A stretch of DNA of 64,000 bases, taken from the NCBI GenBank assembly GCA_910576335.1, contig CAJTIU010000007.1:1-64000 (forward strand). Reading direction: 5' to 3'. The notes beneath the pieces are model-generated. The model was not told the origin of the DNA, did no database searches, and saw only the letters and a list, made by a program, of their open reading frames with translations. The stretch is from Lachnospiraceae bacterium. Its GTDB lineage: Bacteria > Bacillota > Clostridia > Lachnospirales > Lachnospiraceae. The translations under genes and the position numbers were made by a program. This document shows positions 38,601 through 46,203 of the stretch, one piece after another; position 1 is the stretch's first letter, and every line of letters starts with the position of its first letter.

Positions 38601-39049
38601 AGTATGCCGATTACCGGACCTATCTTTCCTTTGATATGCAGCAGATTGTAAAGGGAGAAAAAGATATGACAATTGGTCTTGGCAGGATGATCAAGAAGAA
38701 TTCAGGCGGAGAGGGGCAGAATCCGCTGTATGTGGCCCTTCTTGCCAGCTTCGCACAGATTTACCGGATTCATCTTCCACAGAAACTTAAGCGTACCCCA
38801 ACCATCCGCCTTGTCGTGCTGGATGAGGCATTTTCCAAGATGGATGCCGAGAAGGTGGCAAGCTGTATTTCCCTGATCCGGGGACTGGGCTTCCAGGCGG
38901 TTATCAGTGCTACTAATGATAAGATTCAGAATTACCTGGAAAATGTGGACAAAACCTTTGTATATGCGAACCCTAATAAAATGCATATCTCTATCCAGGA
39001 ATTTGAGAGGACAGAATTTGACCAGCTCACGGATTTTGATGTATTATGA
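35621..39049 (+). CDS. jetC: JetC, SMC/MukB-like ATPase of a Wadjet system
   Basis: A roughly 1142-residue SMC-like ATPase. The N-terminal head has Walker A GHSGSGKST near residue 35, long coiled coils (about 260-430 and 600-830) flank a hinge-like centre, and the C-terminal head has SGGEGQNPLYVALL followed by Walker B LVVLDEAFSKMD. The sequence start is either ATG 35621, which GAGGAGG directly abuts, or TTG 35627, which has better spacing. It is the motor that extrudes DNA loops in Wadjet. A jetD nuclease gene should follow, but the next features are tRNAs, so the operon here is jetABC only. Confidence 0.88.
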   Translation: MTLEKKQAFRALSKICLNNWHYIDKKILTLSEGINFFTGHSGSGKSTVIDALQIVLYANSDGRRFFNKAAADDSDRTLIEYLRGMVNISENNEFQYLRNQNFSSTIVLEFQNTATRERQCVGVVFDVETASNDTSRLFFWHMGGLLENQYRAGKRCLSTAEMREYLQRNFTAERYYCGPNNERFRRQMYDIYLGGLDGEKFPRLFKRAIPFRMNIKLEDFVKEYICMEQDIHIEDLKESVMQYGRMQSRIEETLGEIRRLGEIRKAFDIYQEARESAKSCDYQIRRLEMLQSEEKSLELKGKVREREDAIKGQEVLLQKLSKEQEALQKEYEELLLRIADSGYSGMEQELASLKETLMRLEAARTRWKKTAEGLKEWKKTDLASNQLIWDVEKFDAGTVTEEELVRLQETIRELFCELEEERREADSALRSVKREEKEAREELKELKQGKKAYPREVEEARFELRNRLGERCGRFVNVQILADLLEIRDERWRNAVEGYLGENKLLLVTEPEFAKDAIEIYAEMDRKQLGPAAVLDSCRASEEEHPVRPGALAEEVIAEESHVRAYIDFILGNVMKCENARELMAYHTGITPDCMLYRHFSLQHIDSEYYTRRAYIGEMSMRQRILRLEERCQSLQEKRLPLQERLEEIRQLLQYEALPLPAADYIQQLKDMEEIPGRERRKKELEQKIGKLKSETVDAWEQQKKELMEKQAEKSRQIEKARKAVWANQSDIQKFTEEIIAAEGQLKDQHKSFEEFCERLDSQTASCQDGTETGFSRSEEYEEEFTRYLNSRRTENYDYLRRQKIMESYPLKEREEAEYQKLINIRGEYIRSYPNRTFSTGIKDNDPYDRLMESLSCDELETYRETAKEQARSAVEHFKDDFIFKIRSAIREAYQRRDELNRVISGMDFGKDKYQFVITKNKGADGKYYRMFMDDSLNIQPSQLTNHMDNQLNMFTMEHEDQYGEMMNELISIFIPPENATKEELDEAKRNMDKYADYRTYLSFDMQQIVKGEKDMTIGLGRMIKKNSGGEGQNPLYVALLASFAQIYRIHLPQKLKRTPTIRLVVLDEAFSKMDAEKVASCISLIRGLGFQAVISATNDKIQNYLENVDKTFVYANPNKMHISIQEFERTEFDQLTDFDVL

Positions 39050-39120
39050 CATAAAAATGAGGCCGATTTGGGTTGGAATTTGGTGAATTGGAACAAAAAT
39101 AAAAAAAAGGAAAAAAGGAC

Positions 39121-39148
39121 TTGATTTTTGTGGAAAATCCGGTATAAT
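39121..39148 (+). promoter_or_regulatory. Promoter of the tRNA pair
   Basis: TTGATT at 39121-39126 and TATAAT at 39143-39148 are spaced by 16 bases, about 40 bases upstream of tRNA-Gln. Confidence 0.7.
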
Positions 39149-39188
39149 AGTATATGTTCGCTGAACAAAACAGTGAATGTAATGCTGA

Positions 39189-39259
39189 TGCGGATTGGTG
39201 TAATGGCAGCACAGCAGACTCTGACTCTGTTAGTAGAGGTTCGAGTCCTCTATCCGTAG
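39189..39259 (+). tRNA. tRNA-Gln (anticodon CTG)
   Basis: The acceptor stem TGCGGAT pairs with ATCCGTA, the anticodon arm is GCAGA-CTCTGAC-TCTGT (anticodon CTG), and the T arm is GAGG-TTCGAGT-CCTC. No CCA is encoded. This is the less common Gln isoacceptor reading CAG. Confidence 0.92.
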
Positions 39260-39312
39260 TTCCTTGGCAGGGGCGCCGGGTGCTTTGTGATAAAAGGCAT
39301 CCGGTTACATAG

Positions 39313-39386
<74 letters not shown>

Positions 39387-39388
39387 TT

Positions 39389-39657
39389 AGGCATAGGTCA
39401 TGACTTTTAATAAGGAAAGTCATGGCTTATTTGCGTTTTGGGAAGGTTTACCAGTAATAGAATGATTTATACATCTAAGTACATGTAAATCATTATAAGT
39501 ACAGGCGGCTACAAACTGATGCCCCCTATATGGCGACAGTTTTTAAAGATTGCTGTAGGATGGGTAATGTATTTGTATCCATGGAATGTTTAGCTGGAGT
39601 ATGGATAAAAATAACTGTAAAATGGTATGCAGGTAATGTATAATGAGAATATAAGAT
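39389..39657. other. Gap after tRNA-Pro
   Basis: A small hairpin (CATGACTTT / AAAGTCATG, about 39399-39425) lies just after the tRNA and may help end its transcript. The rest is AT-rich with no gene recognised. Confidence 0.4.
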
Positions 39658-39969
39658 GTGAACGAGGAGGGCGGTAATTCAGCGATTACATGTACAGAAT
39701 ATCTGACGTTTCCATACAAAACTAATAACCTTGAGAAAGTTTGTGCATTTTTTGACTTCGTAACAGACTGTGATATTCCGCTGTATTCTGTTGATGTGGA
39801 AATTGCAAAGAAAGCATCTGGAATCAGAGCTGAGTATAAAGATTTTAAAACAATGGATGCGTTACAGCTGGCAAGCGCGTGCATTTAAGGATGCGATTTG
39901 TTTCTGACTAATGATAAGCAGTTAAAGCAGTTTAAAGAAATCAATTGTATTACTGTGGAGGAGTGGTAA
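39658..39969 (+). pseudogene. C-terminal fragment of a PIN-domain toxin
   Basis: The frame reads SAITCTEYLTFPYKTNNLEK, then FKTMDALQLASACI, a TAA stop at 39886, and continues in the same frame as GCDLFLTNDKQLKQF to TAA at 39967. This is the second half of a PIN (VapC-like) domain; MDALQLA and FLTND match conserved positions. The N-terminal half with the first catalytic Asp is absent, and one nonsense codon interrupts the rest. It is inside the tRNA-Pro element remnant. Confidence 0.7.
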
Positions 39970-40010
39970 TGAGTAATACGATAATATAAGATGTGAACAG
40001 GAGGATAGTT

Positions 40011-40253
40011 ATGGAGGTAGTACGAAAATATATCAATGCAAGTAGTTTAATGTCAATCATGAAATTACCGGAGAATTTTAAAAACCGAAAATTAGAGGTG
40101 ATTGTTCTGCCGACAGAAGAAAAAGAGATAGTAGAAAAAGAAGTAGATGTTCAAAGTATAGTACAGTCATTGGTGGGGGCAATCCCATATACAGATATGT
40201 CATTATCTGAACTACGGGAAGAAAGGTTGAAAAAGTATGAAATTACTGATTGA
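40011..40253 (+). CDS. VapB-like antitoxin, orphaned
   Basis: An 80-residue protein starting at ATG 40011 behind CAGGAGG. The N-terminus (IMKLPENFKNRKLEVIVLP) and the acidic C-terminal tail resemble small antitoxins. It overlaps the start of a vapC-like gene at 40237 in the usual coupled way, but that toxin is cut short after about 29 codons, so the antitoxin has no intact local partner. Confidence 0.6.
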   Translation: MEVVRKYINASSLMSIMKLPENFKNRKLEVIVLPTEEKEIVEKEVDVQSIVQSLVGAIPYTDMSLSELREERLKKYEITD

Positions 40254-40326
40254 TACAAATGTTATGTCAGATCTCCTTTTAAAACGTGAACCATTTTACA
40301 ATCCTGCCACTCCGATTTTTGGGTAA
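40237..40326 (+). pseudogene. VapC-like toxin truncated at the att repeat
   Basis: The frame starts MKLLIDTNVMSDLLLKREPF, the typical PIN N-terminus with the first catalytic Asp. It then runs straight into the att-like sequence (translated NPATPIF) and stops at 40326. All later catalytic residues are missing. The breakpoint coincides with the 40300-40317 repeat, so site-specific recombination or a later deletion at att cut the gene. Confidence 0.75.
40300..40317 (+). other. att-like direct repeat of the tRNA-Pro end
   Basis: AATCCTGCCACTCCGATT matches 39371-39388 at 17 of 18 positions. Between the two lies about 0.9 kb of toxin-antitoxin debris, which looks like the remains of an integrated element. 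Confidence 0.65.
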
Positions 40327-40330
40327 GATA

Positions 40331-40367
40331 CCTCAAAGCCTTGTATTTACTGGCTTGGAGGTTTTTT
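40331..40367 (+). terminator. Intrinsic terminator
   Basis: CCTCAAAGCC pairs with GGCTTGGAGG (one mismatch), followed by seven T residues. It may be the original terminator downstream of tRNA-Pro, now separated from it by the inserted remnant. Confidence 0.8.
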
Positions 40368-40459
40368 TATATTTTCAAAGCGTATCCGAAAACTCTCTAA
40401 AATCTTCTGTATTTTACCCGGCACTAAAAATGTTACTAAAAATCGCCCGGTAAGGTCGT

Positions 40460-40600
40460 CTAGGCGTCTGTGTGCCCCCACCAGTATTGAAGTTTCTTAA
40501 TGTCCCACCCTTTGCTGATCAGCATAGATGCACAGCTGTGCCTGAGATTATGCAAAGTAATTTCCGGTCACCGGGTTGACTCTTAATATTCCATTGATTG
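40460..40600 (-). pseudogene. C-terminal remnant of a tyrosine site-specific integrase
   Basis: Read on the minus strand, the segment encodes ITLHNLRHSCASMLISKGWD, then KKLQYWWGHTDA and a stop. This holds the HxLRHS and W-GH motifs of phage-type tyrosine recombinases, but it ends before the catalytic Tyr. Upstream, NPVTG-like coding lies in a different frame, so there is also a frameshift. It is inactive. It lies outside the att-flanked 0.9-kb remnant and may belong to a second insertion at the same tRNA. Confidence 0.85.
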
Positions 40601-40912
40601 TAGCTTAAGCAAATACAGAATAAAGGATATTCCGGTAATCTCTAACCGATCTTACGGATAAAGGCTCTAATTTCTTTGCCTTTTGATTTACCTTTCCATA
40701 TTGCAGACAGTATTTGAAATAAGTATCCAGAATTTTAGGAGTGATATCCAAGTATACAGCGCTTTAAACAAATGGAGTAGTGGGATGAGAGATAAAAGAC
40801 ACTTTGAACGAAATCGGGGACAGAATAGGATAACCTTCTTGTTAAACTGCCGATTTTGTTGTAAAAATAAAGTAACTTAATTGTAAAATTTTTATAAAAG
40901 GAGATTGGTGAG
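40601..40912. other. Gap before the 40.9-kb operon
   Basis: The left part may contain further decayed integrase sequence on the minus strand. The right part is AT-rich and must carry the promoter of the lipoprotein gene, but no clear -35/-10 pair could be fixed. AAAAGGAG lies just before the ATG at 40913. Confidence 0.4.
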
Positions 40913-41404
40913 ATGAAAACGAAAAAAATGAAGAAAACTGCGGCAGTTATCATTGCGACAGTAACTGTATGTGGAATGATGGCGGGATGTGCGCCGAAAG
41001 AAGAAAAAATTGAAGTGAATGCCTCCACTTCTCCATACGAAGATATGGTGGATTATTTTGAGCAGGAAGGATTCATTTTGGAGGATTGCGAACCGGTTGA
41101 TATCAATGAAACAACAGGATATCTCACGGACAATACAAACGGAGAGTTTACTGAGACGAAAGTGGCGGATAAAGCATATGATTATGATGGACTCTGGCTG
41201 TTCTGGTGGGATCAGGAAAACAAGACGGATTTATATGGAAACTATGAGTCTATGGCTACTAACCAGGGAACGATAGTCCTTGCCGGAGGTGCCGCGGTTC
41301 TTGAGACGGAAGCGGCAAACGGAGCTTATGCGATTGCATTTTCAGAGGACTATGAAAAGAAACAGGACGCAGCCAAAGCGTTTGAAACGCTGGAAAACGA
41401 ATAG
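40913..41404 (+). CDS. Small lipoprotein with a WWD motif, paralogue of 44937-45425
   Basis: A 163-residue predicted lipoprotein: lysine-rich start, hydrophobic stretch VIIATVTVCGMM and lipobox MAGC near residue 25. The mature part contains YEDMVDYFEQEGFI, then YDGLWLFWWDQENK, GNYESMATNQGTI and ANGAYAIAF. These align in order with the protein at 44937-45425 (YDGAEIYWWDLENL, ESLRTKGEI, NGPFALLL). No known family is recognised. It is anchored on the outer face of the membrane next to a two-gene ABC exporter, so it may be an accessory, substrate-binding or immunity protein. The gap to the ABC gene is 68 bases. Confidence 0.75.
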   Translation: MKTKKMKKTAAVIIATVTVCGMMAGCAPKEEKIEVNASTSPYEDMVDYFEQEGFILEDCEPVDINETTGYLTDNTNGEFTETKVADKAYDYDGLWLFWWDQENKTDLYGNYESMATNQGTIVLAGGAAVLETEAANGAYAIAFSEDYEKKQDAAKAFETLENE

Positions 41405-41472
41405 CAGCTCAAATATAACTGTGAAAGTACGAAAGCAGATGCTCTGAAATTAAGAAAAGGCAGGGAAACAAT

Positions 41473-43203
41473 ATGGAACGGGTTTTTGGAAAAGACAGGG
41501 GCAGCATGGGACGCTTCTTCCGCATGCTGCAGAAGGCAAGACTTCCTTATCTGTGGATTCTTGCATATATTGCCATTACAGCTCTTCTTACCAACGTAGG
41601 AATCAGCGTAACGGAATACACGGCCGAACTATTTGCCGGAAATGTGAATTTTGGTACCGTGGTTCTTCCGTTTTTGACTTTTACATTACTATCCCAGCTG
41701 ATCAGTTCGGTCAGTAAGATTATGAGTAACTTGTGTGTTGCGCGAATTGACCGTAATATCAGGAAAATGATCTGGAGTAAGACAGTCAGGCTGCCGCTTC
41801 GATATTACGAAAAAAATAAGCCCAAAGAAATGATTTCCCGTATTACAACGGATATCACGGCGATCAGTCAGCTAATCATGCAAGTATTTGTTTCTATTCT
41901 CACTTCCGCATACACGCTGGTCATTACGCTGGGAAAAATCGGATCCTACGACCAGAAGCTGATGATTGCTCTGATCGCGGTTCTTCCGCTGAATTTAGTC
42001 ATTGCATTCGTCATGGGAAAGATGAAGTTCGGAGTGTTGGATCTGGTAAATCAAAAAAATGCAGAGCTGACACAGACGATTGCAGAAAAAACCAATAATC
42101 TTCTTCTCATCAAATCTTACGGAAAAGAAGAAAAGGAGCTTCAGACAGGGCAGGAGAAGATGAAAGGATTCTATAAGAGTTCGATTCTGAACGCGTGGCT
42201 TGGATTCGCAACTCCGATGTATGCATTGGTGGGCGCTATGCAGTTTATTGTGATCGTGATGGTAGGCCGAAGCTTTTATTCATCCGGCGCGTTAACCCTT
42301 ACCCAATGGATCGCCTATTATGGATTCGCGGTGAACATCGTTAATCAGCTCAGCGCGTACTGTGTATATTGGACAACCTTCAAGGGTTCCCAGGGAGCGA
42401 CCAGAAGAGTAGCCCAGATTATGGAAGAAATGGAAGAAGATATAGAGAACGGCGAGCATGTGGAGCATCTTTGCGGCGATATTGAATTAAGAGAGATTGA
42501 TTTTTCTTATGGGGATAAACTCCTGTTCGACAAACTCAATCTGAAGATTCCGGCAGGACGCGTGACGGCGCTTATCGGACCGTCAGGGAGCGGAAAGACG
42601 ACGCTTCTGAATCTGGTGGAGCGTATGTATCCGGTTTCGGGAGGTAAGATTTTATTTGGGGGTGAAGATACCGCGCGGTATTCGCTCAAGAGCTTCCGAA
42701 GCGAGATCTCATACGTAACACAGGAAAGTACATTGTTTGCAGGAACGATCCGCGACAATATCCTGTTCGGAATTAAGAGAGAAGTCACGGATGAAGAAAT
42801 GGAACAAGCATGTACGGATGCGGAAATTATGGATTTTATCAGGGAACAGCCGGAGGGATTTCTGGCGGATGTAGGCGAGCAGGGAGAGAAGCTTTCCGGC
42901 GGACAGAAACAGCGGATTGCTTTTGCGAGGGCGCTTCTAAAACAATCGGATTATCTGTTTATGGATGAGGCGACCGCGGCTATGGACATCCGGGGAAAAG
43001 ATCAGGTATGGAAGAGTGTGAAACGGCATATGGAAGGTAAAACCGTGCTTATGGTTGCCCACGACAGACAGACCGTACAGAAAGCAGATTATATCATAGT
43101 AATGCATAATGGAAGGATTATCTGTCAGGGAGAACCGGCGGAAGTATATGCCAAGAATACATATTACCGAGAATTAATAGGAAGTGAGGGACAGGGCAGA
43201 TGA
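41473..43203 (+). CDS. ABC exporter half-transporter 1
   Basis: A 576-residue protein with an N-terminal six-helix ABC exporter domain (about 20-315) and a C-terminal ATPase (about 335-570). Walker A is GPSGSGKTT, the signature is LSGGQKQRIA, and Walker B ends LFMDEATAAMD with the catalytic Glu present. No N-terminal C39 peptidase is present. It overlaps the second ABC gene by four bases, so the two probably form a heterodimer. This fold exports lipids, drugs, peptides or thiols; the substrate cannot be read from sequence. Confidence 0.93.
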   Translation: MERVFGKDRGSMGRFFRMLQKARLPYLWILAYIAITALLTNVGISVTEYTAELFAGNVNFGTVVLPFLTFTLLSQLISSVSKIMSNLCVARIDRNIRKMIWSKTVRLPLRYYEKNKPKEMISRITTDITAISQLIMQVFVSILTSAYTLVITLGKIGSYDQKLMIALIAVLPLNLVIAFVMGKMKFGVLDLVNQKNAELTQTIAEKTNNLLLIKSYGKEEKELQTGQEKMKGFYKSSILNAWLGFATPMYALVGAMQFIVIVMVGRSFYSSGALTLTQWIAYYGFAVNIVNQLSAYCVYWTTFKGSQGATRRVAQIMEEMEEDIENGEHVEHLCGDIELREIDFSYGDKLLFDKLNLKIPAGRVTALIGPSGSGKTTLLNLVERMYPVSGGKILFGGEDTARYSLKSFRSEISYVTQESTLFAGTIRDNILFGIKREVTDEEMEQACTDAEIMDFIREQPEGFLADVGEQGEKLSGGQKQRIAFARALLKQSDYLFMDEATAAMDIRGKDQVWKSVKRHMEGKTVLMVAHDRQTVQKADYIIVMHNGRIICQGEPAEVYAKNTYYRELIGSEGQGR

Positions 43204-44918
43204 AAAACAACAAACATGTAATATCGTTTTTTCTGAGCTTTTACAGAAGGCTTTCAATTCCCTGGTGGCTCTACCTGATCGCATTCGGAAGCGGCGTGGT
43301 TTATGCCGAGGTCGGAATGAGAGTATCGGAGTATCTGGTCCGTGTGAACAAGGGGGAACTATATAATTCTGTTATTTTAGGTTATGTCTTTTTTACGATT
43401 TTTAATGCATTGCTGGGATTTTTGCGGCCACTTGTGGAAGAGTATGCCAATCAAAAAGTGATCCTGCGGGTAAGGTTTTCGATGTGGAGGAAGATCCTGC
43501 ATCTTCCGATGGATCAGTTCGGAAAGGAACAGCCGTCTTCGCTGGTGTCGGCCGTTACGAACGACGTAACTCAGGCGACTCTGGTGATCAGCGGAATATT
43601 CTCAGGAGCTGCGTCGCTATTCGGATTTGTACGCGCCTGTATGATCTTGTATCAATACAATTCGCCTCTCGCAGCATACCTTTTGCTCTGCATACCGGTT
43701 GCGGTGGCGATGTTTATCATCGTCGGCAAGCTGCAGTTTACCATAATGAAAAAGCGCTATGCGGCGTTGAATGAAATGACTACCTTTTTCTCCGAGCACC
43801 TGTCGGCCGGGAAATATGTAAAAGCGCAGGTAATGGAAGAGAAAGAGCTGGAAAGCGGATATGCGGCAATCGATTCACGGTATAAGGCAGATGTATACTA
43901 TGCTTTCATGGAGCAGATTCAGGTTCTGACCAATTCCCTCTACTCCCTTCTTACGACTGTCGTAATGGCAGTGGGCGGATCCAGATTGATTAACGCCGGG
44001 AAAATGGAAGCGACAGGGATTAATATGTTCAGCACCTATATGACGCAGGTGAATCTCTATATGGCGGAGCTTTTGACGGTGTGGCAGAACGTGATGGGCT
44101 CGAAAGGCGCGCTCGTCCATGTCGGGGATATTCTTGATATGGAAGAGGAACATACGGAAAAAGGCAATTCCTGGACAGAATCCGAGAACAGAGATATTGT
44201 GTTCAAAAACGTGAACTTTGGATATGGGAGCGAAAAAGAAATCCTTCATGACTTTTCCGTTTGCATTCCGGGAGGAAAGACGACGGCGGTGATCGGTGAT
44301 AACGGTTCCGGAAAATCTACGGTCATGAAACTGATACAGGGATTCTACCAGCCTGATTCGGGAGAAATATGGGTTGGAGGAAACAAGATAAGCGAAACGA
44401 GTCCCCGGGAATGTCATAAAAAATTTGGCTATGTACTTCAGAACAATCCGCTGATGTCAGGTACGATCCGGGATAATATTCTGTATGGCACAGAAGGAGA
44501 GACACCGGAGAAAGAGATGAAAAAAGCGGCAGGAGAAGCCAGGGCGGATTCTTTTATAGATGCGCTTCCCAACGGATATGATACGACTCTTGGAGAGGCG
44601 GGGAATCGTTTGTCAAGCGGTCAGAAACAGAGGATAGCCATCGCCAGGGCGTTGATTGCGAAGCCGGATTATCTGATACTCGACGAGGCGGGGGCGAGTC
44701 TGGATCATGACACATATATGAAGATCTATCATGGTATCAGGAAGAAGATGGAAGGCAATACTATTGTTTTCATCGCCCATGATATGCGCGAGATTGCAGA
44801 AGCAGACTATCTGGTTGTTATGCATCACGGACGTCTTGAAGCCTGCGGAACCCATGAAGAAGTATTTGCCGTAAGCAGGACTTATCAGGAATATCTGCAG
44901 TCTACTGAGGCATCTTAA
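43200..44918 (+). CDS. ABC exporter half-transporter 2
   Basis: A 572-residue partner of the preceding half-transporter. A membrane domain (about 15-310) is followed by an ATPase with Walker A GDNGSGKST, signature LSSGQKQRIA and Walker B LILDEAGASLD. Both ATPase sites keep a catalytic Glu, unlike heterodimers with one degenerate site. ATG 43200 overlaps the previous stop. The next gene follows after about 18 bases. Confidence 0.93.
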   Translation: MKNNKHVISFFLSFYRRLSIPWWLYLIAFGSGVVYAEVGMRVSEYLVRVNKGELYNSVILGYVFFTIFNALLGFLRPLVEEYANQKVILRVRFSMWRKILHLPMDQFGKEQPSSLVSAVTNDVTQATLVISGIFSGAASLFGFVRACMILYQYNSPLAAYLLLCIPVAVAMFIIVGKLQFTIMKKRYAALNEMTTFFSEHLSAGKYVKAQVMEEKELESGYAAIDSRYKADVYYAFMEQIQVLTNSLYSLLTTVVMAVGGSRLINAGKMEATGINMFSTYMTQVNLYMAELLTVWQNVMGSKGALVHVGDILDMEEEHTEKGNSWTESENRDIVFKNVNFGYGSEKEILHDFSVCIPGGKTTAVIGDNGSGKSTVMKLIQGFYQPDSGEIWVGGNKISETSPRECHKKFGYVLQNNPLMSGTIRDNILYGTEGETPEKEMKKAAGEARADSFIDALPNGYDTTLGEAGNRLSSGQKQRIAIARALIAKPDYLILDEAGASLDHDTYMKIYHGIRKKMEGNTIVFIAHDMREIAEADYLVVMHHGRLEACGTHEEVFAVSRTYQEYLQSTEAS

Positions 44919-44936
44919 AAGAAAGAAGGAATGATT

Positions 44937-45425
44937 ATGAAGAAATTTACGATTGTGTCTTCCCTGCTTTTCGTGTTACTGTTTTGTGGGATGGTGGGAT
45001 ATGTGGCGTCGTCCGAAGACTTTACGCCTCCAAAGGAGGAGGAAGAAGAAGCGGCCGTGCCTGAAGAAGACAGGGAAGCGCCTGTCTGGAATAAGACGGT
45101 GGATGAACTCGTCTCATTTCTGGAGGGGAAGGGACTGATCCATGCAGACAGTAAAGTGACGCTCAGTGCGGAAGGTCTGTGTACACTTGCGCTAAAGTAT
45201 GACGGAGCCGAAATATACTGGTGGGATCTGGAGAATCTGGATCCGGAATCTGGCGAGTATCAGGCATATGAGAGTCTCCGGACAAAAGGCGAGATCGATT
45301 TATATGGAGCCGGTACGATTATTATGCCGAAGAAAAACGGGCCTTTTGCACTTTTATTAACCTATTATGAAGGCGATGTGCAGGCGTTAGAAAAAGCGTT
45401 TGGAGAATTTGGTCAGGAGAATTGA
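44937..45425 (+). CDS. Secreted or membrane-anchored WWD-motif protein
   Basis: A 162-residue protein homologous to the lipoprotein at 40913. The N-terminus MKKFTIVSSLLFVLLFCGMV is a signal or anchor helix; there is no clear lipobox. A Glu/Pro-rich linker (residues about 30-48) leads to a domain with VDELVSFLEGKGLI, YDGAEIYWWDLENL, ESLRTKGEI and NGPFALLL. ATG 44937 has better spacing from GAAGGA than 44931. With its paralogue it brackets the ABC exporter. No function is known. Confidence 0.72.
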   Translation: MKKFTIVSSLLFVLLFCGMVGYVASSEDFTPPKEEEEEAAVPEEDREAPVWNKTVDELVSFLEGKGLIHADSKVTLSAEGLCTLALKYDGAEIYWWDLENLDPESGEYQAYESLRTKGEIDLYGAGTIIMPKKNGPFALLLTYYEGDVQALEKAFGEFGQEN

Positions 45426-45428
45426 TTG

Positions 45429-46193
45429 ATGAAAATGAAGCTTGTTCTGGTAGAAAATGATGAAACATTGTGTACAGAGCTGAAAGAATTACTGGCGTTT
45501 TATAATGTATTTGATATTGTGAAAACCTTTGAGGGAATCAATGAAGCCAATAAATATATTTGTCTGAATGAGGTGGATGCGGTATTTATCAATCTTAGAA
45601 CAGGCAATCCCAGATTCAGCGGGGACGGGGCTTTTCTGGCGTATAATCTGTCCCAGATTAAGCCAGATGTTCTGGTGGCGTTGTATTCAGAAGAAAAACT
45701 GGAAGCGAGCCAGGTATTTAGCTGCGGCTGTGATGAGTACTTTTTGCTTCCGTTTGAAACTCATGTGCTTCAGCGGGTTGTCAGAAGGCTGCAGTATTTG
45801 TTTGAATTGCTGCAGTATAAACGGTTATCGGTGAACCGTTCGATTATGATCAAGACGAAGAACGGATATCAGCTGGTGGATATTGATAAGATTTTCTTTA
45901 TTGAGCGAGTGGACAGAAAGAACAAGATGGTAATGGTGGACGGAAAGGAGATGATTCTTTCCGGATATTCCATGAATGAATTGGAACAGATTCTGGAAGG
46001 TTATAATTTTTACCGGTGCTATCAGTCTTTTATCGTGAATCTTTCCAAAGTATCTTATGTCCGGGCGGACAACGAAGCGAAAAATTTTGCTCTGATTTTC
46101 GACGGATATGCGGGTGAAGTTATGGTGAGCCGCGATAAATATACGGAAGTACTGCAGCTTCTGAAAAGTAAATATGCGAAGCTTACGCTTTAG
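45429..46193 (+). CDS. LytTR regulator with a degenerate receiver
   Basis: A 254-residue cytoplasmic regulator. The N-terminal receiver-like domain (about 1-115) keeps the fold but the phosphoacceptor position reads DAVFINLRTG, with Asn instead of Asp, and the acidic pocket is VENDE. The C-terminal LytTR DNA-binding domain (about 135-250) has IMIKTKNGYQLVDIDKIFFI and YRCYQSFIVNLSKVSYVR. No kinase gene is nearby, so it is probably not phosphorylated in the usual way. ATG 45429 is preferred over the TTG at 45426, eight bases after AGGAGA. It lies inside the operon and may control it. Confidence 0.88.
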   Translation: MKMKLVLVENDETLCTELKELLAFYNVFDIVKTFEGINEANKYICLNEVDAVFINLRTGNPRFSGDGAFLAYNLSQIKPDVLVALYSEEKLEASQVFSCGCDEYFLLPFETHVLQRVVRRLQYLFELLQYKRLSVNRSIMIKTKNGYQLVDIDKIFFIERVDRKNKMVMVDGKEMILSGYSMNELEQILEGYNFYRCYQSFIVNLSKVSYVRADNEAKNFALIFDGYAGEVMVSRDKYTEVLQLLKSKYAKLTL

Positions 46194-46203
46194 GAGGAGA
46201 AAG

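Noticed and set aside
39050-39188. A short jetD gene after jetC
   Set aside because: Only 139 bases are available before the tRNA and they hold a promoter; no TOPRIM-like coding is present here.
41473-44918. Lantibiotic or bacteriocin exporter with C39 peptidase
   Set aside because: Neither ABC protein has an N-terminal peptidase domain, and no small Cys-rich or double-Gly leader peptide gene was found nearby, so a bacteriocin label is not justified.
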